Shown here piece after piece: positions 11,487 through 23,896 of a DNA stretch of 64,000 nt. Both the position numbers and the translations under genes were made by a program. How positions within the stretch are numbered: position 1 is the first letter of the stretch; every line of letters starts with the position of its first letter. The stretch comes from Pelodera strongyloides (taxonomy: Eukaryota > Nematoda > Chromadorea > Rhabditida > Rhabditidae). The stretch is taken from NCBI GenBank assembly GCA_036852015.1, contig JAANDG010000440.1:1-64000 (forward strand), read 5' to 3'. The notes under the pieces were generated by a model that worked only from the letters and a program-made list of their open reading frames with translations, was not told the origin of the DNA and ran no database searches.

Positions 11487-14400
11487 GCGGGCTTTCCTAT
11501 TTTGGAAGCGTACTAATAAATTGAAGAGAATGTTGCAGCGCTTTCCAGCAGAAGCTGTTGCAACATTCATATAACTGACTGTACATGTAGAAAACAATCT
11601 GAGAACTTAAATCAGACAGATGTGGTTAAAATGTGGCGCTTTCTTGTTTTGGAAGCGTACTAATAAATATAAGAGAATGTTGCAGCGCTTTCCAGTAGAA
11701 GCTGCTGCAACATTCGTATAACTGACTGTACATGTTGCTTCCAAATTGATAAAGTAAAACAGACTGCTGTGGTTAAAATGGGCGCTTTCCTTTTTTGGAA
11801 GCGTACTAATAATTATAAGATAATGTTGCAAAGCTTTCCAGCAGAAGCTGTTGCAACATTCATATAACTGACTTTACACGTATAAAACAATCTGAGAACT
11901 TAAATCAGACTGATGTGGTGAAAATGTGGCGCTTTCTTGTTTTGGAAGCTTATTAATAAATATGATAGAATGTTGCAGCGCTTTCCAGCAGAAGCTGCTG
12001 CAACATTCGTATAAATGTTGCAGCAGCTTCTGCTGCTTTCCAGCAGAAGCTGCAGCAACATTCGTATTACTGACTGTACATGTTGCTACCAAATTGATAA
12101 GTAAAACAGACTGCTGTGGTTAAAATGGGGCGCTTTCCTTTTTTTGGGAGCGTCCTAATAAATATAAGAGAATCTTGCAGCGCTTTCCAGCAGAGGCTGC
12201 TGCAACATTTGTATAACTGACTATACATGTTGCTACAAAATTTTAAAGTAAAACAGACTGCTGTGGTTACAATGGGGCGCTTTCCTTTTTTGGAAGCGTA
12301 CTAATAAATATAGGGGAACGTTGCAGCGCTTTCCAGCAGAAGCTGCTGCAACATTCGTATAACTGACTATGTTGAAACTAAATTGATAATGTAAACCAGA
12401 CTGATGTGCTTAAGATGGGGCGCTTTCCTGTTTTTGGAAGCGTCCTAAAATAAGATAATGTTGCAGCGCTTTCCAGCTGAAGCTGCTGCAACATTCATAT
12501 AACTGACTATGTTGCTACCAAATTGATAAAGTAAAACAGACTGATGTGGTTAAAATGGCTATGCTGCAACCAAATTGATAAAGTAAAACAGACTGATGTG
12601 GTTAAAATGGGGCGCTTTTCTTTTTTGGAAGCGTACTAATAAATATAAGATAATGTTGCAGCGCTTTCCAGCAGAAGCTGCTGCAACATTCATATATGTT
12701 GGAACCAAATTGATAAAGTAAAACAGACTGATGTGGTTAAAATGGGGCGCTTTCCTGTTTTGGAAGCGTACTAATAAATAAGAAGAGAATGTTGCAACGC
12801 TTTCCAGCAGAAGCTGCTGCAGCATTCATATGACTGACTCTGTTGAAACCAAATTGATAAAGTAAAACAGACTGATGTGGTTAAAATGGGGCGCTTTCCT
12901 TTTTTGGAAGCGTACTAATAAATATAAGAGAATGTGGCAGCGCTTTCCAGCAGAAGCTGCTGCAACATTCGTATGCAGCGACTCTACATGTTGCTACCGA
13001 ATTAATAAAGTAAAAGAACTGATGTGCTTAAGATGGGGCGCTTTCCTTTGTTGGTAGCGTACTAATAAATATAAGAGAATCTTGCAGCGCTTTCCAGCAG
13101 AAGCTGGTGCAACATTTGTATAACTGACTATACATGTTGCTACAAAATTATAAAGTAAAACAGACTGCTGTGGTTAAAATGGGGCGCTTTCCTTTTTTGG
13201 AAGCGTACTAATAAATATAGGGGAACGTTGCAGTGCTTTCCAGCAGAAGCTGCTGCAACATTCGTATAACTGACTATGTTGAAACTAAATTGATAAAGTA
13301 AAACAGACTGATGTGGTTAAAATGGGGCGCTTTCCAGCTGAAGCTGCTGCAACATTCATATAACTGACTATGTTGCTACCAAATTGATAAAGTAAAACAG
13401 ACTGATGTGGTTAAAATGGCTATGTTGCTACCAAATTGATAAAGTAAACCAGACTGATGTGGTTAAAATGGGGCGCTTTTCTTTTTTGGAAGCGTACTAA
13501 TAAATATAAGATAATGTTGCAGCGCTTTCCAGCAGAAGCTGCTGCAACATTCATATGACTGACTCTGTTGAAACCAAATTGATAAAGTAAAACAGACTGA
13601 TGTGCTTAAAATGGGGCGCTTTCCTTTTTCGGTAGCGTACTAATAAATATAAGATAATGTTGCAGCGCTTTCCAGCAGAAGCTGCTGCAACATTTGTATA
13701 ACTGACTGTACATGTTGCTACCAAATTGATAAGTAAAACAGACGGCTGTGGTTAAACTGGGGCGCTTCCTTTTTTGAAGCTTACTAATAAATATAAGCGA
13801 ATGTGGCAGCGCTTTCCAGCAGAAGCTGCTGCAACATTCATATAAGTGACTATGTTGCTACCAAATTGATAAAGTAAAACAGACTGATGTGGTTAAAATG
13901 GGGCGCTTTCCTTTTTTGGAAGCGTACTAATAAATATAAGAGAATGTGGCAGCGCTTTCCAGCAGAAGCTGCTGCAACATTCGTATGCAGCGACTCTGTT
14001 GAAACCAAATTGATAAAGTAAAACAGACTGATGTGGTTAAAATGGGGCGCTTTCCTTTTTTGGAAGCGTACTAATAAATATAAGAGAATGTGGCAGCGCT
14101 TTCCAGCAGAAGCTGCTGCAACATTCGTATGCAGCGACTCTACATGTTGCTACCAAATTAATAAAGTAAAAGAACTGATGTGCTTAAGATGGGGCGCTTT
14201 CCTTTGTTGGTAGCGTACTAATAAATATAAGAGAATCTTGCAGCGCTTTCCAGCAGAAGCTGCTGCAACATTTGTATAACTGACTATACACGTTGCTACA
14301 AAATTTTAAAGTAAAACAGACTGCTGTGGTTAAAATGGGGCGCTTTCCTTTTTTGGAAGCGTACTAATAAATATAGGGAACGTTGCAGTGCTTTCCAGCA

Positions 14401-15501
14401 GAAGCTGCTGCAACATTCGCATAACTGACTATGTTGAAACTAAATTGATAATGTAAAACAGACTGATGTGCTTAAGATGGGGCGCTTTCCTGTTTTTGGT
14501 AGCGTCCTAATAAATATAAGATTATGTTGCAGCGCTTTCCAGCAGAAGCTGCTGCAACATTCGTATTACTGACTGTACATGTTGCTACCAAATTGTTATG
14601 TAAAACAGACTGCTGTGGTTAAAATGGGGCGCTCTCCTTTTTTTGGAAGCGTCGTAATAAATAAGAAGAGAATGTTGCAACGCTTTCAGCAGAAGCTGCT
14701 GCAACATTTGTATAACTGACTGTGTCGGAACCAAATTGATAAAGTAAAACAGACTGCTGTGGTTAAAATGGGGCGCTTTCCTTTTTTGGAAGCGTACTAA
14801 TAAATATAGGGAACGTTGCAGCGCTTTCCAGCAGAAGCTGCTGCAACATTCGTATAACTGACTATGTTGAAACTAAATTGATAATGTAAACCAGACTGAT
14901 GTGCTTAAGATGGGGCGCTTTCCTGTTTTTGGAAGCGTCCTAAAATAAGATAATGTTGCAGAGCTTTCCAGCTGAAGCTGCTGCAACATTCATATAACTG
15001 ACTATGTTGCTACCAAATTGATAAAGTAAAACACACTGATGTGGTTAAAATGGCTATGTTGCTACCAAATTGATAAAGTAAAACAGACTGATGTGGTTAA
15101 AATGGGGCGCTTTCCTTTTTTGGAAGCGTACTAATAAATATAAGAGAATGTGGCAGCGCTTTCCAGCAGAAGCTGCTGCAACATTCGTATGCAGCGACTG
15201 TACATGTTTCTAAAAAATTTATAAAGTAAAAGAACTGATGCGCTTAAGATGGGGCGCTTTCCTTTGTTGGTAGCGTACTAATAAATATAAGAGAATCTTG
15301 CAGCGCTTTCCAGCAGAAGCTGCTGCAACATTTGTATAACTGACTATACACGTTGCTACAAAATTTTAAAGTAAAACAGACTGCTGTGGTTAAAATGGGG
15401 CGCTTTCCTTTTTTGGAAGCGTACTAATAAATATAGGGGAACGTTGCAGTGCTTTCCAGCAGAAGCTGCTGCAACATTCGTATAACTGACTATGTTGAAA
15501 C
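11487..15501. repeat. Hairpin satellite family I, left part
   Basis: Head-to-tail units of about 143-150 bp. Each unit has hairpin H1 (CGCTTTCC...GGAAGCG), then ACTAATAAATATAAG, then hairpin H2 (AATGTTGCAGC...GCTGCAACATT with loop core TTTCCAGCAGAAG), then a linker ending GTAAAACAGACTGATGTG. Units vary by indels and truncations. Several larger blocks recur within the array; for example the stretch near 13070-13450 resembles 18260-18640. Apparent 60-90 aa frames are periodic by-products of the repeat. Confidence 0.95.
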
Positions 15502-15503
15502 TA

Positions 15504-16439
15504 CAGGGTGGTCCAATAGTTTTAAACCCTGGAAGAATTTTTTTCGAAATTGAATAATTTCATGGGTTTTCATTGAAATGATGTGATATTTTGCATGAAG
15601 GTTCGTCATACTGTACTCTAAGGCTCTGCGCAGTACCACGTTGATATCCTTTCTGCTCGCTGAATAATGATGTTGGAAAGCGAACGTGTCAGCTTGATCA
15701 AATTCGTCGTGAGGAACGCGCCTCGGGTATCCTTTTTTCAGACGCGCTTTATTTACGAACCGGCAGGTCTACAGCCACCAAAATCGGCATGTGGTTTGCA
15801 AATCGGTCCAGAAAGCCAACGGAGACAAAAGCATCGTAGTTCCGGCTGCTCTTGTGAGCTGGGCGGCTGTGACGTCGACGGAAACGACCTCACGGGTTTT
15901 TGTGGCTAACGGCGTCGAAATGCACAGTCAAAATGATTACAAAACGATTTGATGTTCACTTTACTTCCGCAGTGCCGTAACTATTGCGATGGAATACACG
16001 TGACGTCAAATCAAGACTCAGCGCCATTTCATGAGTCGACGATCGTGTAGGGCCGTTCTAGTGCCCGTGTTTTCTGGATTTGCAGCCATGCAGAATAGCA
16101 GTAGTATTCGTCGGAACTGAATTCTTCCGACTTTCGCACCTGGTCACACTTGGAGGGGAAGGCTTGCACCTTGTTTCACACAAATTTGACCTCACTCCGT
16201 ACTGTCCTTCCGAAGTTATGGGCTGAAGTGTCGCCAAATACCTGCGTTCCACGGAGGGCTCGTTTAAGAAGCATCTGGAGGACTGTGTGAAGGAATAGGA
16301 GGGATATTTTGAAAACTGTCTTTGTTTTATGCTGCAAAACATTATAACGCGTTGATTGAGACGAATCGCATGTTTATTACGTCAATATTATTGTTTTGGC
16401 GGTTGAAATTCCAGGGTTTAAAACTATTGGACCACCCTG
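15504..16439 (+). mobile_element. Mariner/Tc1-like element inserted in satellite
   Basis: The element is bounded by 31-bp inverted repeats that look identical (starting CAGGGTGGTCCAATAG) and by a TA duplication at 15502-15503 and 16440-16441. Removing it restores a normal satellite unit (GAAAC-TA-AATTGATAATG), so the insertion came after the array formed. At 936 bp it is shorter than a typical ~1.3-kb mariner, and its transposase is broken. Confidence 0.92.
15667..16345 (+). pseudogene. Degenerate mariner/Tc1 transposase
   Basis: No frame is open across the element. Pieces in shifting frames look like a mariner-type DDE transposase. One, near 15800-15949, contains VVPAALVSW and FVANGVEMHSQNDY, matching the usual V-M-V-W and F-V-x-x-G-V-x-x-N-x-x-Y region. 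Another, near 16255-16345, resembles the C-terminal end (EASGGLCEGIGGIF, then KLSLFYAAKHYN). Stops and frameshifts separate the pieces, and the N-terminal DNA-binding region appears to be missing. It cannot encode an active transposase, so any mobility would have needed one acting in trans. Confidence 0.75.
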
Positions 16440-16441
16440 TA

Positions 16442-18890
16442 AATTGATAATGTAAAACAGACTGATGTGCTTAAGATGGGGCGCTTTCCTGTTTTTGGTA
16501 GCGTCCTAATAAATATAAGATAATGTTGCAGCGCTTTCCAGCTGAAGCTGCTGCAACATTCATATAACTGACTATGTTGCTACCAAATTGATAAAGTAAA
16601 ACACACTGATGTGGTTAAAATGGCTATGTTGCTACCAAATTGATAAAGTAAAACAGACTGATGTGGTTAAAATGGGGCGCTTTCCTTTTTTGGAAGCGTA
16701 CTAATAAATATAAGAGAATGTGGCAGCGCTTTCCAGCAGAAGCTGCTGCAACATTCGTATGCAGCGACTGTACATGTTTCTAAAAAATTTATAGAGTAAA
16801 AGAACTGATGCGCTTAAGATGGGGCGCTTTCCTTTGTTGGTAGCGTACTAATAAATATAAGAGAATCTTGCAGCGCTTTCCAGCAGAAGCTGCTGCAACA
16901 TTTGTATAACTGACTATACATGTTGCTACAAATTATAAAGTAAAACAGACTGCTGTGGTTAAAATGGGGCGCTTTCCTTTTTTGGAAGCGTACTAATAAA
17001 TATAAGAGAACGTTGCAGCGCTTTCCAGCAGAAGCTGCTGCAACATTCGTATAACTGACTATGTTGAAACCAAATTGATAATGTAAAACAGACTGGTGTG
17101 CTTAAGATGGGGCGCTTTCCTGTTTTTGGAAGAGTCCTAATAAATATAAGATAATGTTGCGGCGCTTTCCAGCAGAAGCAGCTGCAACATTCGTATAACT
17201 GACTGTACATGTTGCTACCAAATTGATAAAGTAAAACAGACTGATGTGGTTAAAATGGGGCGCTTTCCTTTTTTGGAAGCGTACTAATAAATATAAGATA
17301 ATGTTGCAGCGCTTTCCAGCAGCAGCTGCTGCAACATTCATATGACTGACTATAATGTTGCAGCGCTTTCCAGCAGCAGCTGCTGCAACACTCATATGAC
17401 TGACTATGTTTGAACCAAATTGATAAAGTAAAACAGACTGCTGTGGTTAAAATGGGGTGCTTTCCTTTTTTGGTAGCGTACTAATAAATATAAGATAATG
17501 TTGCAGCGCTTTCCAGCAGAAGCTGCTGCAACATTTGTATAACTGACTGTACATGTTGCTACCAAATTGATAAGTAAAACAGACTGATGTGGTTAAACTG
17601 GGGCGCTTCCTTTTTTGAAGCTTACTAATAAATAAAAAGAGAATGTTGCAGCGCTTTCCAGCAGAAGCTGCTGCAACATTCATATGACAGACTATGTTGA
17701 AACCAAATTGATAATGTAAAACAGACTGATGTGCTTAAGATGGGGCGCTTTCCTGTTTTTGGAAGTGTCCTAATAAATATAAGATAATGTTGCAGCGCTT
17801 TCCAGCTGAAGCTGCTGCAACATTCATATAACTGACTATGTTGCTACCAAATTGATAAAATAAAACAGACTGATGTGGTTAAAATGGCTATGTTGCTACC
17901 AAATTGATAAAGTAAAACAGACTGGTGTGCTTAAGATGGGGCGCTTTCCTGTTTTTGGAAGCGTCCTAATACATATAAGATAATGTCGCAGCGCTTTCCA
18001 GCAGAAGCTGCTGCAGCATTCATATGACTGACTCTGTTGAAACCGAATTGATAAAGTAAAACATACTGATGTGGTTAAAACGGGGCGCTTTCCTTTTTTT
18101 GGAAGCGTCTTAATAAATAAGAAGAGAATGTTGCAACGCTTTCAGCAGAAGCTGCTGCAACATTCGTATAACTGACTGTACATGTTGCTACCAAATTGAT
18201 AAAGTAAAAGAACTGATGTGCTTAAGATGGGGCGCTTTCCTTTGTTGGTAGCGTACTAATAAATATAAGAGAATCTTGCAGCGCTTTCCAGCAGAAGCTG
18301 GTGCAACATTTGTATAACTGACTATACATGTTGCTACAAAATTTTAAAGTAAAACAGACTGCTGTGGTTAAAATGGGGCGCTTTCCTTTTTTGGAAGCGT
18401 ACTAATAAATATAGGGGAACGTTGCAGTGCTTTCCAGCAGAAGCTGCTGCAACATTCGTATAACTGACTATGTTGAAACTAAATTGATAAAGTAAAACAG
18501 ACTGATGTGGTTAAAATGGGGCGCTTTCCAGCTGAAGCTGCTGCAACATTCATATAACTGACTATGTTGCTACCAAATTGATAAAGTAAAACAGCCTGAT
18601 GTGGTTAAAATGGGGCGCTTTTATTTTTTGGAAGCGTACTAATAAATATAAGATAATGTTGCAGCGCTTTCCAGCAGAAGCTGCTGCAACATTCATATGA
18701 CTGACTCTGTTGAAACCAAATTGATAAAGTAAAACAGACTGATGTGGTTAAAATGGCTATGTTGCTACCAAATTGATAAAGTAAAACAGACTGGTGTGCT
18801 TAAGATGGGGCGCTTTCCTGTTTTTGGAAGCGTCCTAATACATATAAGATAATGTCGCAGCGCTTTCCAGCAGAAGCTGCTGCAACATTC
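16442..18890. repeat. Hairpin satellite family I, right part
   Basis: The same ~143-150 bp units continue on the far side of the mariner copy. The transition to family II lies near 18890, where H1 changes from CGCTTTCC/GGAAGCG to CACTTTCC/GGAAGTG. Near 17341-17395 a 55-bp H2 hairpin is directly repeated without its linker. Confidence 0.95.
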
Positions 18891-20552
18891 ATTATAACTA
18901 CTGCATGTCTTGAAACCAAAGAGATAAAATAAATCAGCCGGCTTTGCTTAAAATGTTTCACTTTCCTGTTTTGGAAGTGGTCTAATAAAAAACAACAAGA
19001 GAATGTTGCACAGTTTCCAGCAGAAGCTGTTGCAACATTCATATAAAGACTGCACGTCTTGAAACCAAATTAATAAAATAAATCAGCCGGCTTTGCTTAA
19101 AATGTTTAACTTTTCTGTTTTGGAAGTGTTCTAATAAAAAAAAAAAAGAAGAAGAATGTCGCACAGTTTCCAGCAGAAGCTGTTGCAACATTCATTATAA
19201 CGACTGCAGGTCTTGAAACCAAAGAGATAAAATAAGTTGTGTTTAAAATGTTCATTTTCCTGTTTTGGAAGTGTTCTAATAAAAAATAACAAAAGAATGT
19301 TGCACTGTTTAAAGCAGAAGCTGTTGCGACATTCACTATAAAGACTGCACGTCTTGAAACCAAATTGATAAAATAAACCAGCCGGCTTTGCGTAAAATGT
19401 TTCACTTCCCTGTTTTGGAAGTGTTCTAATAAAAAATAACAAAAGAATGTCGCACAGTTTCCAGCAGAAGCTGTGGCAACATTCATATAAAGACTGCACG
19501 TCTTGAAACCAAATTGATAAAATAAACCAGCCGGCTTTGCGTAAAATGTTTCACTTTCCTGTTTTGGAAGTGTTTTAATAAAAAATAACAAAAGAATGTC
19601 GCACAGTTTCCAGCAGAAGCTGTTGCAACATTCACTATAAAGACTGCATGTCTTGAAACCAAATTGATAAAATAAGTCAGCATGTTGTGTTTAAAATGTT
19701 CACTTTCCTGTTTTGGAAGTGTTCTAATAAAAAATAACAAAAGAATGTTGCACAGTTTCCAGCAGAAGCTGTTGCAACATTCATTATAACGACTGCAGGT
19801 CTTGAAACCAAAGAGATAAAATAAGTTGTGTTTACAATGTTCATTTTCCTGTTTTGGAAGTGTTCTAATAAATAATAACAAAAGAATGTTGCACTGTTTC
19901 CAGCAGAAGCTGTTGCAACATTCACTATAAAGACTGCACGTCTTGAAACCAAAGAGATAAAATAAATCAGCCGGCTTTGCTTAAAATGTTTCACTTTCCT
20001 GTTTTGGAAGTGTTCTAATAAAAAATAACAAAAGAATGTTGCACTGTTTCCAGCAGAAGCTGTTGCAACATTCACTATAAAGACTGCACGTCTTGAAACC
20101 AAATTGATAAAATAAATCAGCCGGCTTTGCTTAAAATGTTTCACTTTCCTGTTTTGGAAGTGTTCTAATAAAAAATAACAAAAGAATGTTGCACTGTTTC
20201 CAGCAGAAGCTGTTGCAACATTCACTATAAAGACTGCACGTTTTGAAACCAAATTGATAAAATAAATCAGCCGGCTTTGCTTAAAATGTTTCACTTTCCT
20301 GTTTTGGAAGTGGTCTAATAAAAAATAACAAGAGATTGTTGCACAGTTTCCAGCAGAAGCTGTTGCAACATTCATTATAACGACTGCATGTCTTGAAACC
20401 AAGGTCGATGAAATAAATCAGCAGGCTTTGCTTAAAACGTTTCACTTTCCTGTTTTGGAAATGTTCTAATAAAAAATAACAAAAGAATGTTGCACTGTTT
20501 CCAGCAGAAGCTGTTGCAACATTCATTATAACGACTGCATGTCTTGAAACCA
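18891..20552. repeat. Hairpin satellite family II, left part
   Basis: Units of about 150 bp with H1 CACTTTCC...GGAAGTG, H2 AATGTTGCA...TTGCAACATT (loop core TTTCCAGCAGAAG) and linker CTTGAAACCAAATTGATAAA. The architecture is the same as family I, with diverged sequence. Because 150 bp is 50 codons, long minus-strand frames run through the array (for example 241 codons at 19677-20402). Confidence 0.95.
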
Positions 20553-21275
20553 AACAACGCGATACTTTGGCGCGTGCGCGGCCGGCATATGGCCGGTGCG
20601 CGGCCTACAAAAAATGGGTGGGCCCAGACATGGCGGCCCACCCATTTCGGGCGCAGTGTAGGCCAGGTGCCGGCGTGAGGTGCGCCTGGTGTGGGCCTGG
20701 TGTAGGCCTGGTGTAGGCGAACTTTGGAAAAAATGGGCGTGACCCGCCCCGCCCACTTCGAATTAGCTTAAATAAAATACGCAAATATTAAAACAGAAAC
20801 AGTACCACCAATCGACACAAAACATTTTAAAATATGTTTATTACTTTACAATAAATAGAACAATCATACAAATCACGAAAACTGTCTCGTTGTATATTAT
20901 TACTATAATGAGCAACAGGTGTACAATTATACGTTATTAACTAGCACATAATTGACATTAGTCTAACCTATGACATAAAACACGACTTTCGTAGAACTAT
21001 TTGGCCTAGAATGAATAGCAGAAATAAGATGGCAATTTGTTTAGAACGGGAATACGCGTCAATATTGTTTGTGTCTGGTGAAATAATCAAAATAAGAGTA
21101 ATGTTGACTCGGAGAGCACAAACCGTCGTTATTAATCCATATACAAAAATGTTCACAGTTATTTGTGCCACGTAAACCATTATCGATGAGCACTAGAAGA
21201 ACATAATGCTATATATATACTAAACAAGCAAAGCAAAATCTAAGGAGCAAAAATGCAAGAACAACATTGTGTTAT

Positions 21276-22002
21276 AGGGACAGGATCACGAGTAAACATT
21301 ATTTTTATACTTTGATATAATATTCCTATTCTCCATACGAGTTTACATATGGAAATGTCATTGCTTAGATACAGCAATTAGAATCGGCAATTATATTCTC
21401 CGGACCCTCCATATTATCGTATTTTTTACATATTATCGTACATATGCGTTTAAAGGGACAGGCCCATCAAAATAAACCTATATTTACGATACGTTCATAA
21501 TGACTATCAAGCATTTTTATTACAATATATACAAACTAAATTTCACCATTATTCGCCCTAGAAAACTTCTTTCCAATGCGCTCAACGCATATATGTATAC
21601 CATAAAACTGCAGATTTCAAAGCTATTTATGCAAATTTTAATCGCATTATAATTTCACGATAAATTTGCATTGACGACAAGGATATTTGCGGCCTTACGG
21701 TATACATTTAAGCTGAGCGCATCGGAAAAATTTTTCCATGGCAAATAAATGTGAAATTTAGTTTGTATATATTGTAATAAAAATGCTTGATAGTCACTAT
21801 GAACGTATCGTAAATATAGGTTTACTTTGATGGGCCTGTCCCTTTAAACGCATATGTACGATAATACGGAGTGTCCGGATGTTCTAATTGCCTGCCTAAT
21901 AGCTATACCTGCAAAATGGCGTTCCCATGTGTAAACTCGTATGAAGAATAGGAATATTACACTAAAGTATAAAAATAATGTTTATCTCGTGAGCCTGACC
22001 CT
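21276..22002. mobile_element. TTAA palindromic element (outer)
   Basis: A near-perfect fold-back whose ends are AGGGACAGGATCACGAG and the matching inverse ending CTGACCCT. Right flank is TTAA (22003-22006); left flank is TTAT (21272-21275). The arms run inward past TTTTTATACTTTG/AAAGTATAAAAA to a centre now occupied by a second palindrome. No coding sequence. The layout matches palindromic TTAA-duplicating non-autonomous elements known in nematodes, probably mobilised by a piggyBac-like transposase. Confidence 0.85.
21454..21843. mobile_element. TTAA palindromic element (nested inner)
   Basis: A 390-bp fold-back with ends AGGGACAGGCCCATCAA and its inverse, flanked by TTAA at 21450-21453 and 21844-21847. 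It sits at the dyad centre of the outer palindrome. Removing it with one TTAA leaves CATATGCGT-TTAA-ACGCATATG, a perfect 22-bp palindrome. The arms are nearly identical (for example ACTATCAAGCATTTTTATTA and its complement). Confidence 0.88.
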
Positions 22003-22165
22003 TTAATTACCTACCTATAGACCTATAGACCGAAACAAAAAGATATTGAAAATTATTAAATAGGTACCAGCCAAGTAACATCCGATATTGCATCCCTCTG
22101 TGCTGAAGCATTCCTCGTTGATGTCAAGAATTGCCACTGAAATGCAATAATAATAATGATCTTAA

Positions 22166-22607
22166 AGGGACGGGCCCATCAAAATAAACCCATATTTTGC
22201 ATGTTTTTATAATTTGTATAAAGGGGGTTTATAATAATATATGTACACTAAGTTACGGCTAGACTTTATCCCGCTGAAATTTTTTGGTGTCGATAAACTC
22301 AAAAGTATACCGTAGAAGACCAACAATTGCACCCTGTTTTCTTGTCGCGTGTCCCGGGGGAATGTGGCTATATGGACAGATAGTCTCCCGGGTCCCAATC
22401 AGAGCGAGGTATCCTCGGGAGACGCGGTAAGGAAATAAGGGTGCAATTGTTGGTCTTCTACGGTATACTTTTGAGTTTATCGACACCGAAAAATTTCAGC
22501 GGGATAAAGTCTAGCCGTAACTTAGTGTACATATATTATAATAAACCCCCTTTATACAAATTATAAAAACATGCAAACTATAGGTTTATTTTGATGGGCC
22601 CGTCCCT
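22166..22607. mobile_element. TTAA palindromic element
   Basis: A 442-bp fold-back with ends AGGGACGGGCCCATCAAAA and the inverse, flanked by TTAA at 22162-22165 and 22608-22611. The arms of about 170 bp are almost identical and enclose a central loop of about 100 bp containing CCCGGG motifs. The ends match those of the nested element at 21454, so both belong to one family. Confidence 0.88.
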
Positions 22608-23896
22608 TTAATTTCCAAATGGTGGTTTTCTAACTAATAGTATAGCGATAGCCTGTGGTTAAGAATATTCAAGATATGCAAAGAAATGGACGCTTCACAC
22701 TTTTTGGCCATATTGTGCGAGGGATTACTTGGAGTACTTTGAAAATATACTATTACTGATAGTAATAATGATACATAAATACAAATACTACTCATAAAAC
22801 TCACTTTCCAGTTTCTTTTCCAGAGCTCATGTTCTGGTAATATTTGGCCTTCGTTGTTCTGATCAATTTTCTCCAATATCTGAAAAGAACTATGGTACTC
22901 ACATTTGCATAAGGTACCATCTGTTTCAGAATTAATTAGCATTAAAATCAAACCTCAGAAATGCTCACCTTTACAGTAACTCCGACTTGTAAATATCATT
23001 TCAGTCAATCAAGAATGAATCGATTGCGCGTTAACTCTCTGAAATTTGATTCGAGTAAATAAGTATAAGATAACAAACTTTATTTTAAAGACGTTTTTTA
23101 ACCGATCCTACTTCCTAATTGGACAAAATAATTAAATAATACCCTCTTCATGCTTCATGCTGAAAAAAAGAAAGAAACGATATTATCATTTTCGTAACCA
23201 AACGCTTACCTTTACGGACAACCTTATTTTCCTGCATTCTGGTCGAAGGAATAACACTCGCTATCCTGTGGTTTACGCAGATTCTTTCCTTAAAGTTAAA
23301 CTTGAAACACAAGCCGGTAGTAATATAGAACAGGAAAACAAACATTTCTTGACCAATGTAAAAGTTATCGTAACTTTATAGTTTATTGCATGCAGAATTT
23401 GTTCATAACTTACGCCCGATTTAGTGATAAATAAATCAAGCAAACAATAAATAAATTTCACAAGAAAATATTAAACATGGCACAATTAACACAGACAATA
23501 GCTGGGTAGCACGGGTATTACGAACCTAATTGAGCGCCTAACAATAAAGCGACAAAAGAAATAACACTACAATAAAAAATACAGAGAAGAATAAATATAA
23601 ATAAGTTAGTTTCGAAGAAAAACGAGAATGCCGTTTGCACGAAATGCGACAAGTCTCATTTGGCTGCGTAGAAACGATCGATAGAGAGACACCTGTCTAC
23701 CTTTATGCATTTTTGTTCGCCTACACCAGGCCTACACCAGGCGCACCTCAGGCCCACGAGCCGCCCACCTTTTCATGTCACACGAGCTACTATCCTTCTC
23801 TGGGCGAGAGGTGCGCCTGGTGTAAGCGAGGTGTAGGCGGCCCACCTTTTTCGGGCCTGGTGTAGGCCGCGCACCGGCCAAGTTTCCTCAGTGAAG

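Larger units (their letters stand above)
20553..23896. mobile_element. 3.3-kb insertion with GC-rich inverted ends
   Basis: This stretch interrupts satellite family II; flanking satellite reads CTTGAAACCAA on the left and GAGATAAAATAAATC on the right. Both ends are GC-rich and inverted with respect to each other. GGCCGGTGCGCGGCCTAC at about 20597 matches the reverse complement near 23862-23880. Both ends carry repeated GCCTGGTGTAGGC units (near 20690-20725 and 23718-23745). The AT-rich interior contains palindromic TTAA elements and short exon-like fragments but no recognised transposase. Exact termini and target duplication could not be fixed. Confidence 0.7.

Noticed and set aside
12559..18890. 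Several 60-97 codon frames with NVAAASAGKR
   Set aside because: They recur with each satellite unit, on both strands, and are by-products of the repeat.
22634..23345. Minus-strand exon-like fragments (such as ILEKIDQNNEGQILPEHEL)
   Set aside because: Each has tidy splice-like borders, but the phases do not join without stops. A host fragment carried in the insertion is possible but unsupported.
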